Shown here piece by piece: positions 49,480 to 57,721 of a stretch of DNA of 64,000 nt. This DNA comes from Pseudomonadales bacterium (GTDB taxonomy: Bacteria > Pseudomonadota > Gammaproteobacteria > Pseudomonadales > UBA5862), in NCBI GenBank assembly GCA_024234215.1, contig JACKOQ010000006.1:121792-185791 (forward strand). The letters are read 5' to 3'. Position 1 is the first letter of the stretch. The number at the start of each line of letters is the position of its first letter. Under the pieces are notes generated by a model. That model did not search any database, was not told the DNA's origin, and worked only from the letters and a program-made list of their open reading frames with translations. Made by a program: the position numbers and the translations under genes.

Positions 49480-51543
49480 ATGCAACCACAGATTTCCACC
49501 CGTCCTGATCTGGTCGCGAAGGAGCTCAGCTGGCTCAGCTTCAACGAACGGGTGTTGCAGGAGGCAAAGGACCGCACCGTGCCGCTGATCGAGCGCATCC
49601 GCTTTCTCGGCATCTTCTCCAGCAACCTCGATGAATTTTTCCGCGTACGTGTCGCGGAGCTGAAACGGCTGATCCTGATCGAGAACGAAGGCGAGACCCA
49701 CGACGCCGGCGAGCGGCTGCTCAAGGAGATTCAGCTCAAGCTGCATGGCCTGCAGGAGCAGTTCGATGAGGTGTACCGGCAGATTCTGCTCGAACTGGCG
49801 CGCCGCAACATCTTTCTGGTCAATGAGCAGCAGCTCAGCGCCAGACAGGGCGAGTGGGTCCGGCAGTTCTTTCAGGAACGGATCGCGCTGGTGCTGTCGC
49901 CGATCCTGCTCGACGAAGAGGACGAACTGCCATCGCTGCAGGATGACCTGATCTACCTGGCCATCGATCTGCGGCTCGTCGACGGCCGTCAGCGCTACGG
50001 TCTGCTGGAGGTGCCGACCCGACAGTTCGGTCGCTTCATTCCGATACCGGTCGACCGGGCGCCACGCAAGAAGAGCTACATCATCCTCGACAACATCATC
50101 CGCTACTGCCTGCGCGAAATTTACCAGAAGGTCTTCGATGTCGAATCGGTCGCCGCCTACACCGTCAAGGTGACGCGTGACGCCGAACTCGAACTGAGCG
50201 AGGGCATCTCGCAGAGCCTGCTCGACAAGCTGTCGAGCAGCCTCAAGCGGCGACTGAGCGCCGAACCGGTCCGACTGGTCTACGACCGCGAGATGCCGGC
50301 ACGGATGACCAACTTCTTCATCCGCAAGCTGAAGCTCAGCTCCTACGACAGCATGATTCCCGGTGGGCGCTACCACAACTTCAAGGATTTCATCGACTTT
50401 CCGGATGTCGGCCGGCGCGGCATGCTCAATCCGCCCCTGCCTGAACTGCGCTCCGCTGCCTTCGACCGGCACCGCAACAGCTTCGACGCCATCGCCGCCG
50501 GCGACATTCTGCTCTACTACCCCTATCACAGCTTTCGCCACTTCACCGACTGGCTGCGCGAGGCAGCGATCGACCCGCAGGTCACCCGCATCGCCATCTC
50601 ACTCTATCGAGTGGCCAGAAATTCGCAGGTCGTCAATGCGATGATGACCGCCGCGAGAAATGGCAAGCAGGTGAAGGTGATCGTCGAACTGCGTGCCCGC
50701 TTTGATGAGCAGGCCAACATCGAATGGGCCAAAACCTTGACCGAAGCTGGTGTGGAGGTCGAATTCGGCATTCCGACACTCAAGGTGCACAGCAAGATCT
50801 GCCTGATCAAGCGGCTCGAAGCGGGCCGTGAAGTGGGCTATGCCCACATCGGCACCGGCAACTTCCATGAACGGACCGCCCGCACCTACACCGACTTCAG
50901 CCTCTTCACCACCCATCCCGGCATTACCAACGAGCTCGACCAGCTGTTCGAGTTCATCAGCCACAGTTACAAAAGGTTCGAATTCCGTCATCTGCTGATC
51001 TCGCCGCTGACGATGCGCGACAGCGTGACCCGGCTGATTCAACGCGAAATCAACATCGCCCGCGCCGGTCGGGCAGCCCAGATCACGCTGAAGGTCAACA
51101 ACCTGGTGGATGAGCGGATCATCGATCAGCTCTACACCGCCAGTCAGGCCGGCGTCACCATCCGGCTGATCGTGCGCGGCATGTGCGCCCTCAAGCCCGG
51201 CATTGCCGGATTGAGCGAAAACATCAGCGCCATCAGCATCGTCGACCGCTTCCTTGAACACCCACGGGTGCTGATCTTCGGCAATGATGGCGACCCGGAT
51301 CTCTTCATCTCCTCCGCCGACCTGATGGCACGCAACCTCGATGGACGGGTGGAGGTCGGCTGCCCGATCTACGATCCGGCTCTGAAGCAGCGGGTGCTCG
51401 ACATCATTGCGCTGCAACTGAACGATACGGTCAAGGCACGTCTCATCGATCCGCAGCAACGCAATGATTATGTCGAGCGGGTCGGCCGCAGGAAGATCCG
51501 TTCGCAGCTGGCGATTTTCGACCACCTGAAGAAAAACCCCTGA
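49480..51543 (+). CDS. ppk1: Polyphosphate kinase 1
   Basis: Ppk1 (687 residues) reversibly polymerises ATP gamma-phosphate to polyphosphate. The N-terminal domain has KELSWLSFNERVL and GIFSSNLDEFFRVR. The catalytic half has LLYYPYHSF, LYRVARNSQVVNAM and GYAHIGTGNFHERTARTYTDFS, in which the histidine is phosphorylated. IRLIVRGMCALKPG and FISSADLMARNLDGRVE complete the PLD-like fold. Length is the norm for the family. The PhoB-like site upstream suggests induction by phosphate starvation. Confidence 0.97.
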   Translation: MQPQISTRPDLVAKELSWLSFNERVLQEAKDRTVPLIERIRFLGIFSSNLDEFFRVRVAELKRLILIENEGETHDAGERLLKEIQLKLHGLQEQFDEVYRQILLELARRNIFLVNEQQLSARQGEWVRQFFQERIALVLSPILLDEEDELPSLQDDLIYLAIDLRLVDGRQRYGLLEVPTRQFGRFIPIPVDRAPRKKSYIILDNIIRYCLREIYQKVFDVESVAAYTVKVTRDAELELSEGISQSLLDKLSSSLKRRLSAEPVRLVYDREMPARMTNFFIRKLKLSSYDSMIPGGRYHNFKDFIDFPDVGRRGMLNPPLPELRSAAFDRHRNSFDAIAAGDILLYYPYHSFRHFTDWLREAAIDPQVTRIAISLYRVARNSQVVNAMMTAARNGKQVKVIVELRARFDEQANIEWAKTLTEAGVEVEFGIPTLKVHSKICLIKRLEAGREVGYAHIGTGNFHERTARTYTDFSLFTTHPGITNELDQLFEFISHSYKRFEFRHLLISPLTMRDSVTRLIQREINIARAGRAAQITLKVNNLVDERIIDQLYTASQAGVTIRLIVRGMCALKPGIAGLSENISAISIVDRFLEHPRVLIFGNDGDPDLFISSADLMARNLDGRVEVGCPIYDPALKQRVLDIIALQLNDTVKARLIDPQQRNDYVERVGRRKIRSQLAIFDHLKKNP

Positions 51544-51552
51544 GCGGCTCCT

Positions 51553-51611
51553 GTTGAGCAAGGTGGCCACCAGCGGGCTCTGTGCAGCACCGCTGGTGGC
51601 CACTGTTCAAC
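51553..51611. terminator. Long hairpin between converging ppk1 and DUF1329 genes
   Basis: A perfect 14-base inverted repeat, GTGGCCACCAGCGG and its complement, is extended outward by GTTGAGCA/TGTTCAAC with one mismatch. There is no T-run on either strand, so if it terminates transcription it is not a classical intrinsic terminator. It nearly fills the gap between the two stops. Confidence 0.5.
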
Positions 51612-51615
51612 CCGG

Positions 51616-52986
51616 TCAGCGCACCCCTTCACCACGCAGCCGGTCCGGCGAGTAACGGTCGGCCGTGGCGGTGAAGGTGTAGTCGGGTGGAGTGTCCTCG
51701 TTGTCCAGTCCCATGGCCAGATAACGACCTGACTGCAGGTCGTAGTGTATTTCCGCCGTGGTGGCGGTGTGCTGGATGTCATAGCTGTTGAGTGCGTGAC
51801 CTTCAGAGAAGCGCCAGAGCTGATCGCGCTTGTCGTAGTGGTCCATCAGCACAACCTGCCAGGAGTCCTCATCCATGAAGAAGACCCGCTTTTTGTAGAT
51901 GTGGCTGGTGCCGGGCAGCAGATCGCCCTCGACATGCCAGACCCGGTGCAGCTCATAGCGGGCCAGATCCTGATTGATGTGCTCCTTCTGAATGATGTCG
52001 GCAATCTTCACCTTGTCGGTGTGCAACCTGTAGGAGTTGTAGGGGATGTAGATCTCCTTCTTCCCGACCAGCTTCCAGTCATAACGGTCGATCTTGCCAC
52101 CATACATGCCCAACTGGTCGCTGGTGGCCAGGCCATCGGCACCGGTTTTTGGGTTGTCATAGCGAATCTGCGGCGCCCGCCGCACCCGCCGCTGACCCGG
52201 GTTGTAGGACCAGGCGATCATGTCGTGCTGATCCCAGTGAAACAGGATGTGGATCAGGATGACCGATCCAGCCACCTTGGCCGGCGCCACCACCGATTGC
52301 AGGAAGTAGCCAATGTCCTTGTCGCCGGTGAACTCATCGGGATTCATCCCCTCCTTCGACCAGTCGGTCACGAACTCCTCGGTGATCTTGGTGGTCTGGA
52401 AGTCGCCATTCGAAGTGACCACCGTGGTGTTGTTCCAACGGAATACGCTGGGAAACGGCTTGGTGGCGAAATTCAGCACCGCCTCATAGCCATCCTTGGG
52501 AATCGGAAACGCCCAGGTGTTAATCGCATGCTTGAAATCCCACCTGGTTTCGGTCAGCTCAGCGCGCGAGGCATTGGCGATGGCCGCCTCGTAGATGTAT
52601 TTCTTGTTGCTGTGCGAGCGCCGGGTCGGATAGATGTTCATCTTGTAGCCCGGATGGCGTTCGAACATTGCCTTCTGCCCGATCGTCAACTTGTCGGCAT
52701 ACTTCTGGTAGTTCTGCGCGGTGATTGTGAACAGCGGCTTGTCATCGGCGTAAGGGTCATCGAGCCACTGCCCCTTGGGGACATCCTTCTGCGGCAGGCC
52801 ACCACTCCAGGCCGGAATGGTGCCATCGGCATTGCCGGCACGCACCGCCCCGGCAGGGGTCAGTTCAGTGCCGTCGATGCCCAGCTTGGCCGCTTCCTCA
52901 GGCGAGACCTTCGCCTGCGCGCTCAGAGGCAACAGCGCCAGCAGCAGCGACGCTGCAACCGCACCACGGCTGAAGACATTCTCCAT
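51616..52986 (-). CDS. DUF1329 family exported protein
   Basis: The 456-residue protein begins with a signal peptide (hydrophobic ASLLLALLPLSAQA, cleavage likely after AQA), so it is exported. The mature part starts KVSPEEAAKLGIDGTELTPAGA and contains PAWSGGL, NNTTVVTSNG and HIYKKRVFFMDEDSW, the usual DUF1329 pattern. The fold is related to outer-membrane lipoprotein sorting/LolA-like proteins. These proteins often sit beside genes for degradation of hydrophobic compounds such as alkanes, sterols or aromatics. No substrate can be inferred beyond that. AGGGAGAAGG precedes the start. Confidence 0.88.
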   Translation of the reverse strand: MENVFSRGAVAASLLLALLPLSAQAKVSPEEAAKLGIDGTELTPAGAVRAGNADGTIPAWSGGLPQKDVPKGQWLDDPYADDKPLFTITAQNYQKYADKLTIGQKAMFERHPGYKMNIYPTRRSHSNKKYIYEAAIANASRAELTETRWDFKHAINTWAFPIPKDGYEAVLNFATKPFPSVFRWNNTTVVTSNGDFQTTKITEEFVTDWSKEGMNPDEFTGDKDIGYFLQSVVAPAKVAGSVILIHILFHWDQHDMIAWSYNPGQRRVRRAPQIRYDNPKTGADGLATSDQLGMYGGKIDRYDWKLVGKKEIYIPYNSYRLHTDKVKIADIIQKEHINQDLARYELHRVWHVEGDLLPGTSHIYKKRVFFMDEDSWQVVLMDHYDKRDQLWRFSEGHALNSYDIQHTATTAEIHYDLQSGRYLAMGLDNEDTPPDYTFTATADRYSPDRLRGEGVR

Positions 52987-53452
52987 ATCCTTCTCCCTGT
53001 TTCATTATTATCGATACGTTCGTCTCTTCTTTTTTCGCTCTGCCGCAATCCACGCTTGCCGAATGTCGGCAAACCATGAATTTTGGCCAAACGAACCGTG
53101 TGGCCCACCGCAATGGCGGCTGCCAGAACCCTCTGTTTTTTCTTTGCAGCAGTACAGGGCGGGATGCATCCCGCCACTCGTCATCCCTGTTTGCACATTT
53201 GCGCTGTCGGCCCTGAAGCGGCCACAGCAAGATCGGACTGTCATTATTTTTGGACCAGCCTATACCGCGGGCGAATCCAGCGCAACTCCCGGCAAACGAT
53301 GCAGCAAAAATCCACCGACAGCATCGACAGAAAAGGATAAAGCACTAATATAGGGACTCCTCCAGCGCGCAACAGACCCTTCACAGCGGACTCGGTCGGC
53401 CGCCGGACATGAAGATCCAATAACAATCAGATCCCTCACGAGGAGCAGATCA
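52987..53452. other. Divergent intergenic region
   Basis: The 466 bases between the DUF1329 gene and the acyl-CoA synthetase hold no convincing gene. Short open frames here have no homology-like features. The region is AT-richer than its surroundings, contains the predicted promoter of the acyl-CoA synthetase at its right side, and probably holds a DUF1329 promoter on the other strand. Confidence 0.7.
53324..53351 (+). promoter_or_regulatory. Predicted sigma-70 promoter of the acyl-CoA synthetase gene
   Basis: TCGACA and TAATAT are separated by 16 bases, 102 bases before the start codon. Each hexamer matches five or four of six consensus positions. Confidence 0.4.
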
Positions 53453-55087
53453 ATGGAGATGAACTTCGCCAACCTATGGGAGCAGGTCGCCGACGCAGTG
53501 CCGCACCGCATCGCGCTGGCCAATGGTTCGAGCCGCCGCAGCTGGCGGGAGTACGATGAGCGCGCCGCGCGCATTGCCGGTTTCCTGAGTGAGCGCGGCA
53601 TCAAGCCCGACAGCAAGGTGGGCCTCTACGCCTACAACAGCAACGAATACCTCGAAGCCCAGTACGGCGTCTTCAAGACCCGCGGCTGCCCGATCAATGT
53701 CAACTACCGCTACATGGAAGAGGAGCTGGTCTACCTGCTCGACAACTCCGACAGTGAGGCGCTCTTCTATCAGGCCAGCTTCGCCGACCGCATTGCCGCC
53801 ATTCGCGACCGCCTGCCCAGGGTCAAGACCCTGGTGCAGATCGATGATGGCACGCAACATCCGCTGCTCGAAGGCGCCTTCGACTACGAAAAGATGATCG
53901 CCAGCGCCAAGCCGATGCCGCGCATCGAACGCAAGTTCGACGACATCTACATGCTCTACACCGGCGGCACCACCGGCATGCCCAAGGGGGTGATGTACCT
54001 CAATGGCGAGATGTGCGGTGGCCTGGCCATGGGCTTCGAGCAGTTCGGCTTCGGCAAGCCCGACTCGATCGAGTCGATCGTCGCGGCGGTCAAGGAGATG
54101 GACAAGCAGAACCGCAATCCGGTCAGCCTGGTCGCCTGTCCGCTGATGCATGGCACCGGCGTCTGGCTGGGCGCCTTCATGCCGCACCACATGGGCGGCA
54201 CCGTGGTCACCGTGCCCAACCGCAAGCTCGATGCCCACCTGCTGTGGCAGGCGGTGGAGCGCGAGAAGGTCAACATGATCGTCATCGTTGGCGATGCCTT
54301 TGCCAAACCGATGCTCGATGCGCTGAACGAGGCCAAGGCCAACAACAAGCCCTATGACCTCTCGTCGGTGTTCATGATCACCTCCTCCGGCGTCATGTGG
54401 ACCACCGAAGTCAAGAAAGGACTGCTGGCGCATCACAACATGGTGCTGGTCGACAACCTGGGCGCCACCGAAGGCGGCATGGCCCGCTCGCTCACCACCC
54501 GCGAGAATGTCAGCCAGACCGCCAAGTTCGTCATCAACGAGAACTCCAAGGTCTTCTCGGACGATGGCCGCGAGCTTCTGCCGGGTTCGGGCGAGGTGGG
54601 ACGGCTGGCCAATGGCGGCTTCTGCCCGGTCGGCTACTACAAGGACCCCAAAAAATCGGCCGAGACCTTCAAGGTGATCAATGGCCACCGCTACTCCTTC
54701 CCGGGCGACTACGCGCAGGTCGAAGCCGATGGCACCATCACACTGCTCGGACGCGGCTCGATGTGCATCAACACCATGGGCGAAAAGGTCTACCCCGAAG
54801 AGGTCGAGGAGGCGATCAAGCGCCATCCCGCCGTCTACGACTGCCTGGTTGCCGGGGTCAAGGATGAAAAGTTCGGCGAACGGGTCACGGCCATGGTATC
54901 ACTGAACGCGGGTGCCAGCGCCACTGCGCAGCAGATCGATGAGTTCCTGCGCGACAAGATCGCCGGCTACAAGCGGCCGAAGAACATCTTCATCGTCGAT
55001 GAGGTCAAGCGCGCCGTCAATGGCAAGGCCGACTACAAGTGGGCTCGGACCACGGCAGCCGAAGAGGTCGCGCGCATCGCTGGTTGA
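53453..55087 (+). CDS. AMP-binding acyl-CoA synthetase
   Basis: The 544-residue protein is a two-step ATP-dependent acyl-CoA ligase of the ANL superfamily. The P-loop motif is YTGGTTGMPKGVM, the aromatic/ATP motif is NLGATEGGMA, and GDYAQVEADG is the A7-type aspartate region. RGSMCINTMGEKVYPEEVE is the hinge, and the catalytic lysine is in AVNGKADYKW. It resembles the acyl/steroid side-chain CoA ligases of actinobacteria and proteobacteria rather than FadD. The start ATG follows AGGAGCAG. It diverges from the DUF1329 gene and ends in a terminator, so the two may be one catabolic regulon. Confidence 0.88.
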   Translation: MEMNFANLWEQVADAVPHRIALANGSSRRSWREYDERAARIAGFLSERGIKPDSKVGLYAYNSNEYLEAQYGVFKTRGCPINVNYRYMEEELVYLLDNSDSEALFYQASFADRIAAIRDRLPRVKTLVQIDDGTQHPLLEGAFDYEKMIASAKPMPRIERKFDDIYMLYTGGTTGMPKGVMYLNGEMCGGLAMGFEQFGFGKPDSIESIVAAVKEMDKQNRNPVSLVACPLMHGTGVWLGAFMPHHMGGTVVTVPNRKLDAHLLWQAVEREKVNMIVIVGDAFAKPMLDALNEAKANNKPYDLSSVFMITSSGVMWTTEVKKGLLAHHNMVLVDNLGATEGGMARSLTTRENVSQTAKFVINENSKVFSDDGRELLPGSGEVGRLANGGFCPVGYYKDPKKSAETFKVINGHRYSFPGDYAQVEADGTITLLGRGSMCINTMGEKVYPEEVEEAIKRHPAVYDCLVAGVKDEKFGERVTAMVSLNAGASATAQQIDEFLRDKIAGYKRPKNIFIVDEVKRAVNGKADYKWARTTAAEEVARIAG

Positions 55088-55105
55088 AGCAGGCCCTGCG
55101 CCACG

Positions 55106-55145
55106 AAAGCCGATGGCCGCCTGACTGCCATCGGCTTTTTCTTTT
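55106..55145 (+). terminator. Rho-independent terminator after the acyl-CoA synthetase gene
   Basis: AAAGCCGATGGC pairs with GCCATCGGCTTT around a nine-base loop, followed by a T-rich run. It lies about 20 bases after the stop. Confidence 0.92.
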
Positions 55146-55192
55146 CTGTCAGTGAAACTCACGTCGATTCGCCTGCATCCCCATTTTTGCGG

Positions 55193-55220
55193 TTGTAAAT
55201 CGATCGAAAATGAGTATCAT
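55193..55220 (+). promoter_or_regulatory. Predicted promoter of tRNA-Lys
   Basis: TTGTAA and TATCAT are spaced by 16 bases. A GC-rich discriminator (GGGCGACC) follows, as is usual for tRNA genes under stringent control. Confidence 0.6.
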
Positions 55221-55233
55221 GGGCGACCTTCTG

Positions 55234-55309
55234 GGGCCGTTAGCTCAGTCGGTAGAGCAGTTGGCTTTTAACCAATTGGTCGATGGTTCGAATCCATCAC
55301 GGCCCACCA
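55234..55309 (+). tRNA. tRNA-Lys (anticodon TTT)
   Basis: A complete 76-base cloverleaf is present. The acceptor arms GGGCCGT and ACGGCCC pair, a D-arm with AGCTCAGTCGGTAGAGC follows, and the anticodon stem TTGG(C)/(A)CCAA has loop CTTTTAA. The T-arm contains GGTTCGAATCC. The CCA end is encoded. The accessory genes begin about 90 bases after it, and tRNA genes often serve as integration sites; no repeat of its 3' end was found in the window. Confidence 0.97.
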
Positions 55310-55397
55310 TCTCTCCCCCAACCTCCACTCCGCCAAAGTTCGACGGCCTGTCAGGCCATCGCTTCTGGCCGGTTCAGCTTCGTCGACCAATCCACAC

Positions 55398-56837
55398 TCA
55401 CCGCGCCAACCTCGCCAGCTTCGCCAACGCCGCCTCGACGCGCCCGTCCCACGGGCAGGCGCAGGAGATGCGCACGAAGTTGCGATATTTCTGCGTGGCC
55501 GAGAAGATCGGTCCGGGCGCGATGCTGATGCCCTCGCTGCGCGCGCGGCGGGCGAGTTCAAGGCTGTCGACGTGCGGCGCGAGCTCCACCCAGACGACGA
55601 AGCCGCCGGCCGGCTGGGTGATGCGGGTGCCGGGCGGGAAGTGGCGGGTGACGGCCTCGATCATGCGCCCGACGGCGCGGGCGTAGTCGCCGCGCACGGC
55701 GCGCAGATGGCGTTCGTAGCCGCCGCCGCGCAGCAGTTCGGCCATTGCCAGTTGCGGCACGGTCGGCGTAGCGAGGTTGAGCACATATTTCAGGTATTCG
55801 ACCCGCGGCTGGTGGCGACCGGGCAGGATCCAGCCGACGCGCAGGCCGGGCGAGAGGGTCTTGGAGAACGACGAGCAGTAGATCACCTCGCAGTCCGCGC
55901 CGTCGGCGAGCGACAGGCATGGCGGCGGCCGCTGCGCGCCGAAGCCGAGATCGCCGTAGAGGTCGTCCTCGATCAGCGGCACGCCGTGGCGGCCGAGCAG
56001 TTCCAGCAGTCCACGCTTGCGCGCCGGCGGCATGCAGTAGCCGAGCGGGTTGCTGAAGCTCGGCGTCGCCACACAGGCCTTGACCGGCCAGCGTTCGAGC
56101 GCCAGTTGCAGCGCCTCCAGCGACAGCCCCTCGACCGGATCGGTGGGGATTTCCAGCGCCTCCAGTTGCAGCGCTTCGAGCGCCTGCAACAGACCGTAGA
56201 AGGTGGGCGATTCGATGGCCACCACATCACCCGGACGGGTGACGGCCTGCAACGCCAGCACCAGCGCCTCCTGGCAGCCGTTGGTGATGACGACCTCATC
56301 GGCGCCGACGGCGCAGCCGGCCTGCACCATGCGCCGGGCGATCTGGCGGCGCAGTTCGGGCAGTCCGGGCGGGAACTCGTAGGCTGCCGCGCGGCTGCGG
56401 TGCAAACGCGCCGCCCGCGCCAGCGCCCGCTCGACGGCGCGCGTCGGCAGAAAGCTCGCGTCCGGCACCGCCGCGCCGAGCTGCACCAGCCCCTCGACGT
56501 TGGTCGCCTTGACCAGGCTCAGCACCAGCTCCTGCCCGGTCACCGGGCTCGGCTGCGCGGCCGGCGTCGAGGCTGCCGGCGGCAGCACCGCGAGACTCTG
56601 GCGTGCACGGACGTAGTAGCCAGAGCGCGGCCGGGCCTCGATCAGCGCCTCGTCCTCCAGCCGGCGGTAGGCGGCCAGCACGGTGGCGATGCTGACGCGA
56701 CGCGTGCGGGCGAGCGCGCGTACGCCAGGCAGCCGCTCGCCGGCGCCGTAGACGCCCTGGCTGATCTGCTCGCGCAGTTCGGTGGCGAGGCGGTGGTGCA
56801 GCAGGTCCATGAAAGTCTCGGTACAGAAGGTGGCCAT
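55398..56837 (-). CDS. MocR family regulator (GntR DNA-binding domain plus class I aminotransferase domain)
   Basis: The protein has 479 residues. An N-terminal winged helix-turn-helix (about 12-75, with LREQISQGVYGAGERLPGVRAL and VSIATVLAAYRRLEDEALI) is linked by a proline/alanine-rich stretch to an aminotransferase-fold domain. That domain has ITNGCQEALVLAL, PTFYGLLQALE and EDDLYGDLGF, with the PLP lysine in SSFSKTLSPGLRVGWI. MocR proteins use PLP to sense amino-acid-like effectors. A shorter start (MDLLHHRL, at 56810) is possible, since no ribosome binding site favours the first ATG. It diverges from the cassette containing a class IV aminotransferase and is likely its regulator. Confidence 0.9.
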   Translation of the reverse strand: MATFCTETFMDLLHHRLATELREQISQGVYGAGERLPGVRALARTRRVSIATVLAAYRRLEDEALIEARPRSGYYVRARQSLAVLPPAASTPAAQPSPVTGQELVLSLVKATNVEGLVQLGAAVPDASFLPTRAVERALARAARLHRSRAAAYEFPPGLPELRRQIARRMVQAGCAVGADEVVITNGCQEALVLALQAVTRPGDVVAIESPTFYGLLQALEALQLEALEIPTDPVEGLSLEALQLALERWPVKACVATPSFSNPLGYCMPPARKRGLLELLGRHGVPLIEDDLYGDLGFGAQRPPPCLSLADGADCEVIYCSSFSKTLSPGLRVGWILPGRHQPRVEYLKYVLNLATPTVPQLAMAELLRGGGYERHLRAVRGDYARAVGRMIEAVTRHFPPGTRITQPAGGFVVWVELAPHVDSLELARRARSEGISIAPGPIFSATQKYRNFVRISCACPWDGRVEAALAKLARLAR

Positions 56838-56865
56838 TCAGACCACAACAGTCTAGCCATTTGTC

Positions 56866-56904
56866 AATCTGTACCGCAACAAAATCATTTTTTTGAATCT
56901 GTAC
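56866..56904. promoter_or_regulatory. Candidate MocR operator: direct repeat of AATCTGTAC
   Basis: AATCTGTAC occurs at 56866-56874 and again at 56896-56904, 30 bases apart, about three helical turns. A 7-of-9 match in reverse orientation lies at 56821-56829. MocR proteins such as GabR bind paired direct repeats of this kind. The site is in the gap between the regulator and the accessory cassette. Confidence 0.6.
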
Positions 56905-56952
56905 TTGCCATATTGGGCGACCTAAAGTGGATGCTCCACACCGGAACACCTC

Positions 56953-57087
56953 ATGCTGGCAACCTTGACTCTGATCGACGCCTTCACCGGCAATCCGGTG
57001 ACATTCTGCCAGCCCGATGCCGCCCGGACACGAGCCGGGGCCCATGGATTGAGCCTGTCCTCGACCGTATCGGGAGCAGAACCATGA
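56953..57087 (+). pseudogene. Short ORF with a PhzF-like N-terminus, possible gene remnant
   Basis: A 44-codon frame starts MLATLTLIDAFTGNPVTF. It resembles the opening strand of PhzF-family isomerases (usually xxVDAFT...GNPxAVC), but stops after 44 residues instead of about 270. Its stop overlaps the start of the membrane protein gene by four bases (ATGA). It could also be a short leader peptide. The resemblance covers fewer than 20 residues, so the call is weak. Confidence 0.3.
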
Positions 57088-57695
57088 ACCTGATGCTCGA
57101 CAGGCAGGTTCTCGGCGCCCTCTCCATCACGTTGGCCATCGTGGCTTCCGCGCCCTATATCCATTCGACGCTGAGAGGTGTGACCCGGCCGCATCTCTGC
57201 TCATGGATGACCTGGGCAGTCGTCACCACCGTGGTCTTTTTCGCGCAGTTGCAGAGTCAGGGTGGCATCGGCGCCTGGCCCACCGGAGTTTCGGCGCTGC
57301 TGACGATCTTTGTTGCGCTGCTGGCCTGGCGCAAACGCGGCGATGTCATGGTCAGCAGGACGGACTGGGCCTTTCTGCTGGCATCACTCTCTTCCCTGCC
57401 GCTGTGGTACCTCGCGGAGGATCCGCTGTCGGCAGTCATCATGCTGACCACGGTCGACGTGCTCGGTTTCGGCCCCACGCTCCGCAAGGCCTACCACCAG
57501 CCGCAGTCGGAACCGGCCGTTTTTTACGCGCTGGTGGCCATGCGCAACCTCACGGCCATCCTGGCGCTGGAGCACCACTCCCTGACCACCGTGCTGTTTC
57601 CGGCGGTGTTGGGGTGGGTGTGCCTGGTCATTCTCGGTCTGCTGCTCTGGCGGCGCGCCGCGCTCGCGCCCGCCCAAGCCAAAGAGTTTCGATGA
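57084..57695 (+). CDS. Seven-helix membrane protein, PQ-loop/SWEET-like, uncharacterised
   Basis: The 203-residue protein has about seven hydrophobic helices and no signal peptide. Both halves share a similar pattern: APYIHSTLRGVTRPHLCSWMTW near the start and LGFGPTLRKAYHQPQSEPAVFYALVA near the middle, each with a proline kink followed by basic residues and a P-x-S/P motif. This is the layout of duplicated three-helix PQ-loop/SWEET bundles joined by a linker helix. The family is uncharacterised, so transport is only an inference. Its stop overlaps the next gene's earliest ATG by four bases. Confidence 0.65.
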   Translation: MNLMLDRQVLGALSITLAIVASAPYIHSTLRGVTRPHLCSWMTWAVVTTVVFFAQLQSQGGIGAWPTGVSALLTIFVALLAWRKRGDVMVSRTDWAFLLASLSSLPLWYLAEDPLSAVIMLTTVDVLGFGPTLRKAYHQPQSEPAVFYALVAMRNLTAILALEHHSLTTVLFPAVLGWVCLVILGLLLWRRAALAPAQAKEFR

Positions 57696-57721
57696 ACGTG
57701 CTCACCACAGGAGAGACGAAG

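Noticed and set aside
55290..55330. A possible attachment-site repeat of the tRNA-Lys 3' end
   Set aside because: I searched for the T-arm/acceptor sequence elsewhere in the window and found none, and no integrase gene is present. An island integration at this tRNA is therefore not shown.
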